Shown here piece after piece: positions 1 to 8,468 of a DNA stretch of 64,000 nucleotides (the stretch's first letter is position 1; every line of letters begins with the position of its first letter). Both the position numbers and the translations under genes were made by a program. Origin of the DNA: Hymenobacter arizonensis. Lineage in GTDB: Bacteria > Bacteroidota > Bacteroidia > Cytophagales > Hymenobacteraceae. Where the stretch lies: positions 124,001 through 188,000 of the forward strand of contig NZ_FOXS01000002.1 of assembly GCF_900115775.1 (NCBI RefSeq), written 5' to 3'. The notes beneath the pieces were generated by a model. That model saw nothing but the letters and a program-made list of their open reading frames with translations. It ran no database searches and was not told the origin of the DNA.

Positions 1-146
1 TCGTGCTGCGCAATGGCGGCCAGCAGGCCTACCCAGCGGTCGGGGGCCAGGGTGTGGGGCCAGTACCAGGCCAGTTGCATGGCCAGCAGGGCGTGGGCTT
101 GCTGATAAATAATTTGCCAGCCGGCAGGCGTGGAGTTGACTATCAT
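1..146 (-). CDS. DUF3891-like protein, N-terminal fragment
   Basis: A minus-strand frame opens with ATG at 146 and runs without a stop to the left edge, giving 48 codons. It begins MIVNSTPAGW and continues with QQAHALLAMQLA and a WVGLLAAIAQHD segment. This resembles the start of DUF3891 proteins, which open with a short strand and then a Gln/His-rich helix near the N-terminus. The family has no established function. The rest of the gene lies outside the window, so length and family cannot be confirmed. It is divergent from the alpha/beta hydrolase at 305, with about 160 bases between them. Confidence 0.55.
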   Translation of the reverse strand, partial: MIVNSTPAGWQIIYQQAHALLAMQLAWYWPHTLAPDRWVGLLAAIAQH

Positions 147-304
147 GGGCAGAAAAACCTAGCGTAGGCCCTTTCAACTGCAAAAAATGAGCTGGGGTTG
201 CCAGCGCAAGCAGTATGCGCTACGGTACGAATCCGTCTGGGCCGGGCCACCTGGCCTGAGGTCCCCTTCACCAACTCCGCCGCCAGCCCGGCCGTACGAT
301 AATC

Positions 305-1258
305 ATGCCCCAACCCCTCGGACATAGCGCGGCTGATGCCCTCCGGACTCCCCTCACGGTGCGCCTGCCCGACGGCCGCCGCCTGGGTTTCACGCGCTAC
401 GGCAACCCGGCCCACCAAGTGGTGGTTTTTCATCACGGGTTCGGCTCTTCCAGCCTCGAACTGCCGCCTTCCGTGGCCCTGCTAAACCGCCTGAAGCTGC
501 AACTACTGGCACCCGACCGCCCCGGCGTGGGCGAGTCTGACGTATACCGTCGTCTCACCTTCCCTTCTTTTGCCCACGATGTAGCAGCTGCCCTCGATGC
601 CCTCCACATCACGGGTCCGGTGGGCGTGATGGGCTGGTCAGTGGGCGGCGTGCACGCCCTGGCGCAGGCCGCCTGCTACCCCGAGCGGGTGGCGGCCGTG
701 CAGCTGCTCAGCACCTGCCTGCCCCTGGGCGAGCCGGCCGCCTACCGCCACCTCACCCGCACCTGGAAGCTGCTGCGCTGGGGCCAAACCGGCTTTCCCT
801 GGTTGAACCGCACCACTTTTCTGTGGCTGAGCCGGCAGTGGGCCCGCCACCCCGACCGCACCATCGACGGCTTCGTCTTGCTCATGCGCCAAGCCGAGCA
901 GGACGTGACCGGGCAGCCCGGCTTCCGGGAGCTGCTGCGCGATGCGGCCGTTTATGGGTTCGCTCATCATGGCCGCGGCGTGTATGATGATGCCCAGGCG
1001 TGGTGCCGCCGGCCGGGCTTCTTTATTGAAGACGTGCAGGCTCCTACCGTGCTTTGGCACGGCACCGCCGATGGCATTTGGGGCCCCGACAACATCCCCT
1101 ACCTGGCCAACCGCTTGGCCAACGCTCGCCTCAACTTGCTGCCAGACGAAGGCCACATGCTGTATCTGGAAAATTGGGAAGCTATTCTAACCGAAATGCG
1201 GCAGCTGCTGGACGAACAATTGGTAAGCCGCTATCAGCCAGCCGCCGCAAGAATCTAG
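305..1258 (+). CDS. alpha/beta hydrolase
   Basis: A 317-residue alpha/beta-hydrolase-fold enzyme. The HHGFGSS stretch near residue 43 is the oxyanion-hole loop. GWSVGG at 110-115 is the nucleophile elbow, with Ser112. A late HGTADGIWGPDN segment supplies the probable acid, and DEGHMLYLE near residue 283 supplies the catalytic His. The length suits the family, and there is no signal peptide, so it is probably cytosolic. The substrate cannot be read from the sequence; esterase, lactonase or C-C hydrolase activity are all possible. The start at ATG 305 leaves a complete fold. The gene stands alone, followed by an AT-rich gap. Confidence 0.85.
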   Translation: MPQPLGHSAADALRTPLTVRLPDGRRLGFTRYGNPAHQVVVFHHGFGSSSLELPPSVALLNRLKLQLLAPDRPGVGESDVYRRLTFPSFAHDVAAALDALHITGPVGVMGWSVGGVHALAQAACYPERVAAVQLLSTCLPLGEPAAYRHLTRTWKLLRWGQTGFPWLNRTTFLWLSRQWARHPDRTIDGFVLLMRQAEQDVTGQPGFRELLRDAAVYGFAHHGRGVYDDAQAWCRRPGFFIEDVQAPTVLWHGTADGIWGPDNIPYLANRLANARLNLLPDEGHMLYLENWEAILTEMRQLLDEQLVSRYQPAAARI

Positions 1259-1525
1259 CGGCCCAGCAGGATTTTTGTCAATTTCGGCCTAAGCTTACCC
1301 CCTTCACTGCAATGCATGGATGGGGCTTTTCTGGGCGCAGAGCTGCTCATATCGTCAAAATGTGTTTGCTAGATTCAGTGTTTTGGCCCAGACACAGCCA
1401 GCGCAAGCCACGCCTGACTCGCTGCAGAAATTAAAAGTGCAGTTCGAACTAAAAATTTTTATCGCTGATTATCAGACCGTAACGTTTTAAACACGTTCTC
1501 CAATTACATTTATTGTAACAGTACC
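1259..1525. other. AT-rich gap without a gene
   Basis: No coding frame with family character is seen between the hydrolase stop and the promoter of the next gene. The part after about 1430 is clearly AT-richer than the surroundings. It carries small palindromes: AGTTCGAACT at 1441-1450, followed at once by AAAAATTTTT, then CTGATTATCAG. These may be protein-binding sites or promoter-associated bends, but nothing further can be supported. Confidence 0.4.
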
Positions 1526-1555
1526 TTGTTTTACAAAGTACCTATCATACATTTG
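1526..1555 (+). promoter_or_regulatory. Bacteroidota-type promoter
   Basis: TTGT at 1526-1529 and TACATTTG at 1548-1555 match the Bacteroidota consensus (TTTG near -33, TAnnTTTG near -7) with 18 bases between the boxes. The start codon of the secreted protein is at 1630, so the predicted leader is about 70 bases. Confidence 0.65.
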
Positions 1556-1629
1556 TACTGTTCAACACCTAGTACTTGCTGCGACACGTAACCTCATCCA
1601 TACATTTTCACCCTCTTTTTTCTGCAATC

Positions 1630-2109
1630 ATGAAAACCTCCCTCACCCCCCGCCCTGCCCAGTCCTTAGCTGGCATCTCCCTCCAATCCCGCGCCCAGGC
1701 TATGCTGGCTGCGTCTTTTCTGCGTCCTGCGCTGCTTGGGGCACTCGTTGTGCTGAGCAGCGCCGGCACCGCGCTGGCACAGGATGTTCCGTCGGTGAAA
1801 GCCAAACAGACCGATGGCCACAACTTAGCGATGACCATCGAAAACCCTGCCCGGCAGCAGATGCAGCTGCGCGTTGTCGCGCTCAGCACCAACACCTGCC
1901 TCGTGAAAGAAGTGAACACCGAGCCTTCGTATGGCACCAACCTCAACTTTAACCAGCTGCCTGCTGGCAAGTACGCCGTCCTGCTACGCGTGGGTCAGGA
2001 GCGCTACCGCTACACCGTGCAGGTAGCAAGCCGGGCGCAAACCACTATTTCGGTGCCCGAATTGGCTACTCCTCAAGCCGGGCAAATAGTCGCCTCGGCC
2101 ACCCGCTAG
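1630..2109 (+). CDS. secreted protein of unknown function
   Basis: A 159-residue protein that I do not recognise as a named family. Residues 1 to about 52 look like an extended signal peptide, with a hydrophobic stretch around LGALVVLSSAGTALA ending at an AQD cleavage site. The mature part of about 105 residues is rich in beta-strand patterns (MQLRVVALS, KYAVLLRVGQERYRYTVQV), which suggests a small beta-sandwich. It resembles the secretion-associated beta domains common in Bacteroidota, but lacks the PNP and GxY pattern of a T9SS signal. The ATG at 1630 is preferred over an upstream non-ATG start because it begins the signal peptide and has a good promoter at 1526-1555. Confidence 0.7.
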   Translation: MKTSLTPRPAQSLAGISLQSRAQAMLAASFLRPALLGALVVLSSAGTALAQDVPSVKAKQTDGHNLAMTIENPARQQMQLRVVALSTNTCLVKEVNTEPSYGTNLNFNQLPAGKYAVLLRVGQERYRYTVQVASRAQTTISVPELATPQAGQIVASATR

Positions 2110-2198
2110 CACCTGCCAACGCGGCCAAGTAAGGGGCCGGGGCCGGGTGCTAGCCGCCCGCCCTGCCCCACTCCTCCTCCACCCTCTGCGCCTGCCTC

Positions 2199-3698
2199 AT
2201 GAAAACTATTGCTCGCCGCCCCACCGCTTTTCTCGCCTGCCTGTGGGGAGTTTTCATGCTGAGCCTGGGCAGCTTTTCCCGCGCCGAGGCCCGGATTCCC
2301 GCCGACAGCCTGGACCTGTATATTAACATGAAAATGCAGCAGCTGCGCATTCCGGGCCTGCAGCTGGTGGTGGTGCGCAAGGGCAAAGTGGTGAAGTCGG
2401 CGCAATACGGGCTGGCCAATATTCAGGACTCTATTCCGGTCAGCCGCCACACGCGGTTTCCCATTAATTCCATCACCAAGGCCTTTGTGGGGGTGGCCGT
2501 GATGCAGCTGGTGGAGGCGGGCCAGCTTGATTTGGCCGCTCCCATTTCGCGCTACCTCACGGGGCTGCCCGCCGCCTGGCACCCCGTCACGGTGCGGCAG
2601 CTGCTCACCCACACCTCCGGCCTGCCCGATATCATGCCGCAAGACGAAGTGGGGCAGGTGACCGAAGGCAACGAAAGCGCGGCGTGGGCCAAGGTGCAAA
2701 CCCAGCCGCTGGACTTTGCCGCCGGCGAACAATTTGCCTACAACCAAACCAACTACCTGCTGCTGGGCAAGCTCATCGACCAGCTCAGTGGCGGGCCGTT
2801 TGCCCGGTTCATCCAGACGCGGCAGCTCGACGTGGTGGGCATGCCGCGCACCACCGTGGGCGATGCGCACGACGTGCTGCCCCACGCTGCCCGCGGCTAC
2901 ACTTTTGCCCACTACGTGAACGGGCAGCGGCGCCGCAGCAGCCAGCCCCGCAACCTGTTCGAAGTAGTATCCCCATCGCTGCGCACGGCGGCCGGCATCA
3001 GCTCGACGGCCGAAGAGCTGGGCCGCTGGCTGGTGGCGTTGCAGCAAGGGCAGCTTCTCAAAACCAGCAGCCTCGCCGCACTCTGGACGCCCGGCACCCT
3101 GAACAACGGCTCGCAGCGCGGTTTTAGCAAGCTCCTGAACGGGTATGCCCTCGGCTGGCCCACCGTTGGGCGCGCCGAGCACCCGGCCGTGGCACCCGTA
3201 GGCGGAGGCCGCTCTGCCGTGTTTTTCTACCCGCAGGACGACCTGGCCATTGTGGTACTCACCAACCTGCAGGGCGCCAACCCCGATACGTTCATGGACG
3301 AAATTGCCGGCCACTACCTCCCCGACATGCGGCCGGCTACAGGCTTCGGTCTGTCGCCCGGCCTGCGGGCGCTGCACCTCGAACTGCGCCAGCGCGGCTT
3401 TGCGCAGGCCCTGGCCGTGGCCACCAAGGCTCGGAAAAAGAACCCCGCCTACCAGCTGCCCGAAGACGAAGTAAATGCCTGGGGCTACAACCTGCTCAAG
3501 CAGGCCCAGCCGAACAACGCGCTCGAAGTCTTCAAGCTGAACGTGAGCCTCTACCCCCAGAGTGCCAATGCCTACGACAGCCTCGCCGAAATCTACGCGG
3601 AGCTCGGCAACCGGGAATTGGCTCGCAAAAACTACCAGCGCTCACTCGCGCTCAACCCCCAAAACAAGGGCGCTGCGGAGTACCTGAAGAAGCTATAG
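2199..3698 (+). CDS. beta-lactamase-fold serine hydrolase with C-terminal TPR
   Basis: A 499-residue exported protein. Residues 1 to about 31 form a signal peptide. Residues about 37-385 form a class C beta-lactamase/DD-peptidase fold (Beta-lactamase family, PF00144). The SxxK motif is SITK at 91-94. The second motif, normally YSN, reads YNQ at 181-183, and the third (normally HxG or KTG) is GGG in VGGGRSAVF. After residue about 400 come helices typical of TPRs, ending in YPQSANAYDSLAEIYAELGN and a final NPQNKGAAEYL repeat. Such proteins are usually esterases or D-amino-peptide hydrolases rather than antibiotic-hydrolysing enzymes. The altered second motif makes a standard beta-lactamase role unlikely. 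A shared terminator follows. Confidence 0.85.
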   Translation: MKTIARRPTAFLACLWGVFMLSLGSFSRAEARIPADSLDLYINMKMQQLRIPGLQLVVVRKGKVVKSAQYGLANIQDSIPVSRHTRFPINSITKAFVGVAVMQLVEAGQLDLAAPISRYLTGLPAAWHPVTVRQLLTHTSGLPDIMPQDEVGQVTEGNESAAWAKVQTQPLDFAAGEQFAYNQTNYLLLGKLIDQLSGGPFARFIQTRQLDVVGMPRTTVGDAHDVLPHAARGYTFAHYVNGQRRRSSQPRNLFEVVSPSLRTAAGISSTAEELGRWLVALQQGQLLKTSSLAALWTPGTLNNGSQRGFSKLLNGYALGWPTVGRAEHPAVAPVGGGRSAVFFYPQDDLAIVVLTNLQGANPDTFMDEIAGHYLPDMRPATGFGLSPGLRALHLELRQRGFAQALAVATKARKKNPAYQLPEDEVNAWGYNLLKQAQPNNALEVFKLNVSLYPQSANAYDSLAEIYAELGNRELARKNYQRSLALNPQNKGAAEYLKKL

Positions 3699-3741
3699 CC
3701 TTAGCTACGGGTACCAACCCGTGCACCCCATTGAAATAAAA

Positions 3742-3772
3742 AAGCCCCGGCTGCTGCGCGCAACCGGGGCTT
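3742..3772. terminator. bidirectional terminator
   Basis: A 9-bp perfect stem, AAGCCCCGG at 3742-3750 with CCGGGGCTT at 3764-3772, has a 13-base loop and A-rich and T-rich flanks. It lies between two convergent genes and can serve both. Confidence 0.8.
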
Positions 3773-3818
3773 CTTGCTGTTAGGAATTGGCACGGTCCAA
3801 GCGCCGAGCAGCGTGGCC

Positions 3819-4811
3819 CTACGCCGGCTGCAGTTCCTTCAGGTGCACGAGCATGTCCTGGGTCATTTTATCCAGGTCGAAATCGGGCTGCCAGCCCCAG
3901 TCCTGCCGGGCCTTCGAATCGTCGATGCTGGCGGGCCAGGAGTTGGCGATTTGCTGACGGCCGTCCGGCTTGTAGGTCACCTCGAAATCGGGCACGTGCT
4001 GCTGAATGCTGGCCGTGATTTCGGCCGGCGAGAAGCTCATGGCGCCTAGGTTGTAGCTGGTGCGCACCTTGATTTGGTCGGCCGGAGCGTGCATCAGGTC
4101 CAGCGTGGCTTTCAGGGCGTCGGGCATGTACATCATCGGCAGGTAGGTGTCTTCTTCGAGGAAGCACTCGTAGCTCTCGCCGGCAATGGCTTTATGGTAA
4201 ATATCCACGGCGTAGTCGGTAGTGCCGCCGCCGGGCAGGCTCTTGTAGCCAATGAGACCGGGATAGCGCAGGCTGCGCACGTCGAGGCCGTGCTTGCGGT
4301 GGTACCACTCGCACCACTGCTCGCCGGCCAGCTTGCTGATGCCGTATACCGTGTTGGGGTTCATGATGGTAACCTGCGGCGTGTTGTCGCGGGGCGTGTC
4401 GGGGCCGAACACGGCGATGGAGCTGGGCCAGTACACCTGGGCCACGCCGTGGGCCACGGCGGCTTCGAGCACGATGAGCAGGCCGTCCATGTTTAGCTGC
4501 CAGCCGAAGAGCGGGTTTTTCTCCGCAGTGGCCGAGAGCAGGGCCGCGAGGTGGTAAATCTGCTTGGGGCGGTACTGGCGAATGAGCTTGTCGAGGCGCG
4601 AGCGGTCGAGCACATCGAGCAGCTCGAAGGGGCCACCGGCCAGCATGTCGGGGTTTTTCGGGGGGCGCACGTCGGCGGCCACTACGCAGTTGGGGTCGTA
4701 GCGCTGGCGCAGAGCCGCTACCAGCTCCAGGCCCAGCTGGCCGCAGGCGCCAATAACCAGCACGGAGCCGGGTAAAACAGTGGTTTCAGTATCGCCGGGA
4801 GTGGTGGCCAT
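3819..4811 (-). CDS. L-threonine 3-dehydrogenase, SDR/epimerase type
   Basis: A 330-residue extended short-chain dehydrogenase. The NAD-binding GACGQLG is at 21-27 and the catalytic pair is Tyr156 and Lys160 in YGISK. The C-terminal DDSKARQDWGWQPDFDLDKM block is typical of the UDP-galactose-epimerase-like threonine dehydrogenases, which oxidise L-threonine to 2-amino-3-ketobutyrate with NAD+. The product is the substrate of Kbl, encoded at 7127, which supports the assignment. The start is placed at ATG 4811 (MATTPGD). An upstream in-frame extension would add 24 residues across the promoter box at 4858-4865. A general UDP-sugar epimerase is the main alternative. Confidence 0.8.
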   Translation of the reverse strand: MATTPGDTETTVLPGSVLVIGACGQLGLELVAALRQRYDPNCVVAADVRPPKNPDMLAGGPFELLDVLDRSRLDKLIRQYRPKQIYHLAALLSATAEKNPLFGWQLNMDGLLIVLEAAVAHGVAQVYWPSSIAVFGPDTPRDNTPQVTIMNPNTVYGISKLAGEQWCEWYHRKHGLDVRSLRYPGLIGYKSLPGGGTTDYAVDIYHKAIAGESYECFLEEDTYLPMMYMPDALKATLDLMHAPADQIKVRTSYNLGAMSFSPAEITASIQQHVPDFEVTYKPDGRQQIANSWPASIDDSKARQDWGWQPDFDLDKMTQDMLVHLKELQPA

Positions 4812-4857
4812 GCGCGGAATCGGGATTGGGTGGGACGGTGGGATAGGTTTCAGCGCG

Positions 4858-4865
4858 CAAAGATA
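4858..4865 (-). promoter_or_regulatory. -7 promoter box for threonine dehydrogenase
   Basis: Read on the minus strand this is TATCTTTG, a perfect TAnnTTTG box, 46 bases before the ATG at 4811. A divergent box for the patatin gene lies about 50 bases away at 4914-4921. No clear -33 TTG was found. Confidence 0.55.
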
Positions 4866-4913
4866 CCGGGCTGCAGTTGCCAAAGCGCCACCCCACTACC
4901 CCGGGCCCCGCGG

Positions 4914-4921
4914 TATCTTTG
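4914..4921 (+). promoter_or_regulatory. -7 promoter box for patatin gene
   Basis: TATCTTTG matches TAnnTTTG and ends only five bases before the ATG at 4927. If it is used, the transcript would start at or very near the start codon and would be leaderless or nearly so. Confidence 0.55.
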
Positions 4922-4926
4922 GCTTC

Positions 4927-6021
4927 ATGCTACTACGGATTGTTTTACTCCGCTTCAGTCTCGGATTCTTACTGTTTGCCGGGGCTGGCGCCGCCACTGC
5001 GCAGCCAGCCACCCCGCGCTACCGCAACCTGGTAATGGAAGGAGGCGGCATACGGGGCATTGCTTATGGCGGCGCCCTGCAGGAGCTGGAGCAGCAAGGC
5101 GTGCTGCGCGGCATCGAGCGGGTGGGCGGCACCTCGGCTGGCGCCATCCAGGCTGCGTTGCTAGCAGTGGGTTACTCAGCCAGTGAGATTATTGCCGTGG
5201 TGAATGCTACACCCGTGCAGCGCCTCAACGACGGCCGCTTCATCTTCTTCGGCGGCAGCCACCGCTTGGTGAAGCAGTACGGCTGGTACCGCGGCGACCA
5301 GTTTGCCACCTACATGAGCGAGCTAGTGGCCCGCAAAACCCAGCAGCCCAACCTCACCCTTGGCGAGCTGCACGCGCTGGCCCAACAGCAACCCACCCGC
5401 TTCCGCGACCTCTACACCACCGGCACCAACCTCACCACCCAGCGCGTGCAGGTGTTCAGCTACGAGACCACGCCTACCATGCGCGTGGCCGATGCCGTGC
5501 GCATCAGCATGAGCATTCCGCTGTATTTCCGGGCCGTGCTGCTCGATGCGCAGAACAATGTTATCACCGGCACGCCGGCCCCCGGCCAGCCCGTTCAGGT
5601 ATTGGTAGATGGCGGCCTGCTGGCCAATTATCCCATCGACTTGTTTGACAAACCGCGCTACTTGGCCGCAGGCAGCCCCGGCACGCCCGATGTCCGCGGC
5701 AACGTCTTCAACCCCGAAACCCTGGGTTTGCGCCTCGACCGCGCCGAGCAGATTCCGCTGGATACCGTGGTCACGGGCCGGCGTCAACTGGCACCCTACG
5801 ACATTCAGGATTTCAACACCTACATGGGCGCCCTCTACACCGTGGCCCTCGAAAACCTCAACCCCATGCAGCCCGAAGACTGGAAACGCACGGTAAGCAT
5901 CAACTTTCTAGGCTTCAGCCCCAAAATCAAGCGCGTTACGGACACCCAGAAAAAGCTGCTGATGGACAGCGGGCGACAGGGCGTGCAGGCGTTCTTGGCC
6001 CGTCAGCCTATTCAGAAATAG
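4927..6021 (+). CDS. patatin-like phospholipase
   Basis: A 364-residue patatin-family acyl hydrolase with an N-terminal signal peptide (hydrophobic to about residue 25, ending TAQP). The glycine-rich oxyanion motif GGGIRG is at 39-44. The nucleophile motif is GTSAG with Ser70, and the catalytic Asp228 is in the VDGGLLANYP block, completing the Ser-Asp dyad. Unlike the larger Bacteroidota patatins there is no obvious C-terminal barrel domain. It probably cleaves acyl esters of phospholipids in the periplasm or outer envelope; the substrate is not evident. The start at 4927 gives a good signal peptide and follows a promoter box directly. Confidence 0.88.
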   Translation: MLLRIVLLRFSLGFLLFAGAGAATAQPATPRYRNLVMEGGGIRGIAYGGALQELEQQGVLRGIERVGGTSAGAIQAALLAVGYSASEIIAVVNATPVQRLNDGRFIFFGGSHRLVKQYGWYRGDQFATYMSELVARKTQQPNLTLGELHALAQQQPTRFRDLYTTGTNLTTQRVQVFSYETTPTMRVADAVRISMSIPLYFRAVLLDAQNNVITGTPAPGQPVQVLVDGGLLANYPIDLFDKPRYLAAGSPGTPDVRGNVFNPETLGLRLDRAEQIPLDTVVTGRRQLAPYDIQDFNTYMGALYTVALENLNPMQPEDWKRTVSINFLGFSPKIKRVTDTQKKLLMDSGRQGVQAFLARQPIQK

Positions 6022-6038
6022 CGTTCTACCAACCGAGG

Positions 6039-6905
6039 CTATTTACCCAGCAGCTGCGCCCGATTATCGGCCACGAAGTCGGCAAACTCGCGGGGCGGCC
6101 GGCCGGTGATGCGCGACACAGCGTCGCTGATGGGCGGCGTAGCTGTGAAGCGCGGCAGGTAGTGCAGCAGCAGCATAATCAGCACAAAGCCGCGGGACAG
6201 GCCTTCGCGCCGCTTGGTGCGGTAGAAGCGCCAGGGGCTGGGCGATTCGTAGGCAATGGGCCGGCCCAGGCCAGCCGTGAGCTGGTCGGCCATCTGCTGA
6301 AAGGTCAGGCGGTTTTGCGCCGTAAGGGTGTAGGCCTGGTTGTGGTGCCGGGTGATTGGGTCGGCGAGCACGATGGCGGCCACGTCGCCGATGTCGCGCA
6401 CGTCGATGAGCACGAAGCGGGCCTTGCCGGCCGGCAGAAAAATGCGGTGCTGCTCCATCAAATCGGCCCGTAGGGTGGAGGTGAAATTCTGCATGAAGTA
6501 CGCCGGCCTTAGCAGCGTGTAGGGCATGCCACCGGCTATGAGCAGCTGCTCGGTTTTGTGGTGCGGCAGAAATCGATTATTCTCGGCGCCCTGCACCGAT
6601 AGAAACACGATGTGGCCCACTCCGGCTTGCCGGGCTTTCGCAATCAGGCCGCCGAAGGCATCGGTCACTTGCGGGGGCCGCAGCAGAAACAGGCTGTCGC
6701 AGTTGGCCAGGGCCGCGTCGTGCGTGGCGGCGTCGGCAAAGTCGAAGGGCACCAGCCGCACGCCGGGATAAGCCCCCAGGGCTTCGGCGCCGCGCTGCAC
6801 GTCGCGCACGCCCGCTAGCACCAGCACGTCGGGCCGCTCGTGCAAGGCCCGCACTACTTCCAGGCCAACGTTGCCGGTGGCGCCCGTTACCAGAATTCGT
6901 TTCAT
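6039..6905 (-). CDS. NmrA-like NAD(P)-binding protein
   Basis: A 288-residue atypical short-chain dehydrogenase of the NmrA/quinone oxidoreductase type. It opens MKRILVTGATGNVG, with the nucleotide-binding GATGNVG at 8-14. It continues with the family's LFLLRPPQVTDAF and HIVFLSVQGAENN segments and a TLLRPAYFMQN block. Members are NAD(P)H-dependent azo- or quinone reductases or redox-sensing regulators; the sequence does not decide between these. ATG 6905 is chosen because it starts the Rossmann strand directly. The gene converges on the patatin gene with only 17 bases between stops and no obvious terminator. Confidence 0.82.
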   Translation of the reverse strand: MKRILVTGATGNVGLEVVRALHERPDVLVLAGVRDVQRGAEALGAYPGVRLVPFDFADAATHDAALANCDSLFLLRPPQVTDAFGGLIAKARQAGVGHIVFLSVQGAENNRFLPHHKTEQLLIAGGMPYTLLRPAYFMQNFTSTLRADLMEQHRIFLPAGKARFVLIDVRDIGDVAAIVLADPITRHHNQAYTLTAQNRLTFQQMADQLTAGLGRPIAYESPSPWRFYRTKRREGLSRGFVLIMLLLHYLPRFTATPPISDAVSRITGRPPREFADFVADNRAQLLGK

Positions 6906-7092
6906 CGTGCTTGGTGGCAGCTTAAGGGTGGGGCAACAAGGTACCCGCAAAAACTCGCCCCTGAGCAGTTGCCTCCTGTCACTATGCCTTTGCTGCCCGA
7001 GCAGCTCTTTTTGGCAGATGCCGGCCGAACCTTTGGTCGCTAATTGGGTAATCTTCTATCCTTGCGCAAAAGAGCTAACCGAATCAGCCCGG

Positions 7093-7100
7093 TATCTTTG
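7093..7100 (+). promoter_or_regulatory. -7 promoter box for kbl
   Basis: TATCTTTG matches TAnnTTTG and lies 26 bases before the kbl ATG at 7127. No well-placed -33 TTG is visible. Confidence 0.5.
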
Positions 7101-7126
7101 GCTGCTCAACACACCCACCCGCCACT

Positions 7127-8374
7127 ATGTACGCCACTCTCCAGCCCGACCTCGAGCAGCAGCTTCAGGAAATCAAGGATGCCGGCCTTTTCAAGAAGGA
7201 ACGCATCATTACCTCGCCCCAGGGCGCCGAAATTGAAACCGACGAAGCCGGCGAAGTGCTGAACTTCTGCGCCAATAACTACCTCGGCCTCTCCTCGCAC
7301 CCCGAGGTGATTGAAGCGGCCAAAGCCGCCATCGACACGCACGGCTACGGCATGTCGTCGGTGCGCTTTATCTGCGGCACGCAGGACATTCACAAGCAGT
7401 TGGAGCAGAAGCTGGCTGAGTTTCTGGGCACCGAAGACACCATTCTTTATGCCGCCGCTTTCGACGCCAACGGCGGCCTATTTGAGCCGCTGTTCAACGA
7501 GCAGGACGCCATTATTTCCGATGCCCTGAACCACGCCAGCATCATCGACGGCGTGCGTTTGTGCAAGGCCCAGCGCTACCGCTACCAGCACAACGACATG
7601 GCCGACCTGGAAAAGCAGCTGCAGGATGCCCAGGCCAAGGGTTCGCGCCACCGCATCATCGTGACGGACGGCTCGTTTAGCATGGACGGCACTATTGCCC
7701 AGCTCGACAAAATCTGCGACCTCGCCGACAAATACCAGGCCCTCGTGATGGTAGACGAGTGCCACAGCAGCGGCTTCCTGGGCAAAACCGGCCGCGGCAC
7801 CCACGAAATGCGCGATGTGATGGGCCGCATCGACATCATCACCGGCACGCTGGGCAAGGCCCTGGGCGGCGCCATGGGCGGCTTCACCTCGGGCCGCAAG
7901 GAAATCATCGACATGCTGCGCCAGCGCAGCCGCCCGTACCTGTTCAGCAACACGCTGGCCCCCGCCATCGTGGGCGCCTCGCTGCGCGTGCTGGAGCTGC
8001 TAACCGAAAGCACCGAGCTGCGCGACCAGCTCGAAGAAAACACCAAGTACTTCCGCGAGCAGATGACTGCCGCCGGCTTCGACATCCGTCCCGGCCAGCA
8101 CCCCATTGTACCCGTCATGCTTTATGACGCCAAGCTGGCCCAGGAGTTCGCCACCAAAATGCTGGATAAGGGCATTTACGTAGTGGGTTTCTACTACCCC
8201 GTGGTGCCGCAGGGCCAAGCCCGCATCCGCGTGCAGCTGAGCGCCGGCCATACTCGCGAGCATCTTGACAAGGCCATTGCGGCTTTCAAGGAAGTTGGCA
8301 AGGAGCTAGGGACACTGAAGGACCCGAGCGCCGCTCAACCGGCGGCCGGGCAGGTAGTGCAGAACACGCCGTGA
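7127..8374 (+). CDS. kbl: glycine C-acetyltransferase (2-amino-3-ketobutyrate CoA ligase)
   Basis: A 415-residue PLP enzyme of the alpha-oxoamine synthase family that cleaves 2-amino-3-ketobutyrate with CoA to glycine and acetyl-CoA. The similarity to E. coli Kbl is very strong: [15 protein letters not shown] [37 protein letters not shown] and [13 protein letters not shown]. The PLP-binding Lys is Lys244 in [10 protein letters not shown]. It is about 18 residues longer than the usual length because of a Pro/Ala-rich C-terminal tail. With the threonine dehydrogenase at 3819 it completes the two-step conversion of threonine to glycine. A serine palmitoyl- or cysteate-acyl transferase role was considered but the match to Kbl is too close. 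Confidence 0.96.
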   Translation: MYATLQPDLEQQLQEIKDAGLFKKERIITSPQGAEIETDEAGEVLNFCANNYLGLSSHPEVIEAAKAAIDTHGYGMSSVRFICGTQDIHKQLEQKLAEFLGTEDTILYAAAFDANGGLFEPLFNEQDAIISDALNHASIIDGVRLCKAQRYRYQHNDMADLEKQLQDAQAKGSRHRIIVTDGSFSMDGTIAQLDKICDLADKYQALVMVDECHSSGFLGKTGRGTHEMRDVMGRIDIITGTLGKALGGAMGGFTSGRKEIIDMLRQRSRPYLFSNTLAPAIVGASLRVLELLTESTELRDQLEENTKYFREQMTAAGFDIRPGQHPIVPVMLYDAKLAQEFATKMLDKGIYVVGFYYPVVPQGQARIRVQLSAGHTREHLDKAIAAFKEVGKELGTLKDPSAAQPAAGQVVQNTP

Positions 8375-8399
8375 GCTAAGCCAGTAACAGCTTTGCTGT

Positions 8400-8443
8400 A
8401 AAACAGAAAACGCCACCCTATTACGGGTGGCGTTTTCTGTTTT
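8400..8443. terminator. bidirectional terminator
   Basis: A 19-bp perfect stem (8400-8418 with 8425-8443) has a six-base loop. A-rich 5' and T-rich 3' arms are built into the stem, so it can work in both directions between kbl and the convergent small gene. Confidence 0.85.
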
Positions 8444-8468
8444 AACGGGGTATGCAAAGTTCGCCCGG

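Noticed and set aside
2106..3377. A 423-codon open frame antisense to the beta-lactamase-fold gene
   Set aside because: The product is low-complexity His/Gly/Ala sequence and the opposite frame has intact catalytic motifs.
7127..8374. Cysteate acyltransferase or serine palmitoyltransferase instead of Kbl
   Set aside because: The sequence follows E. coli Kbl closely along its length, and a threonine dehydrogenase gene lies nearby.
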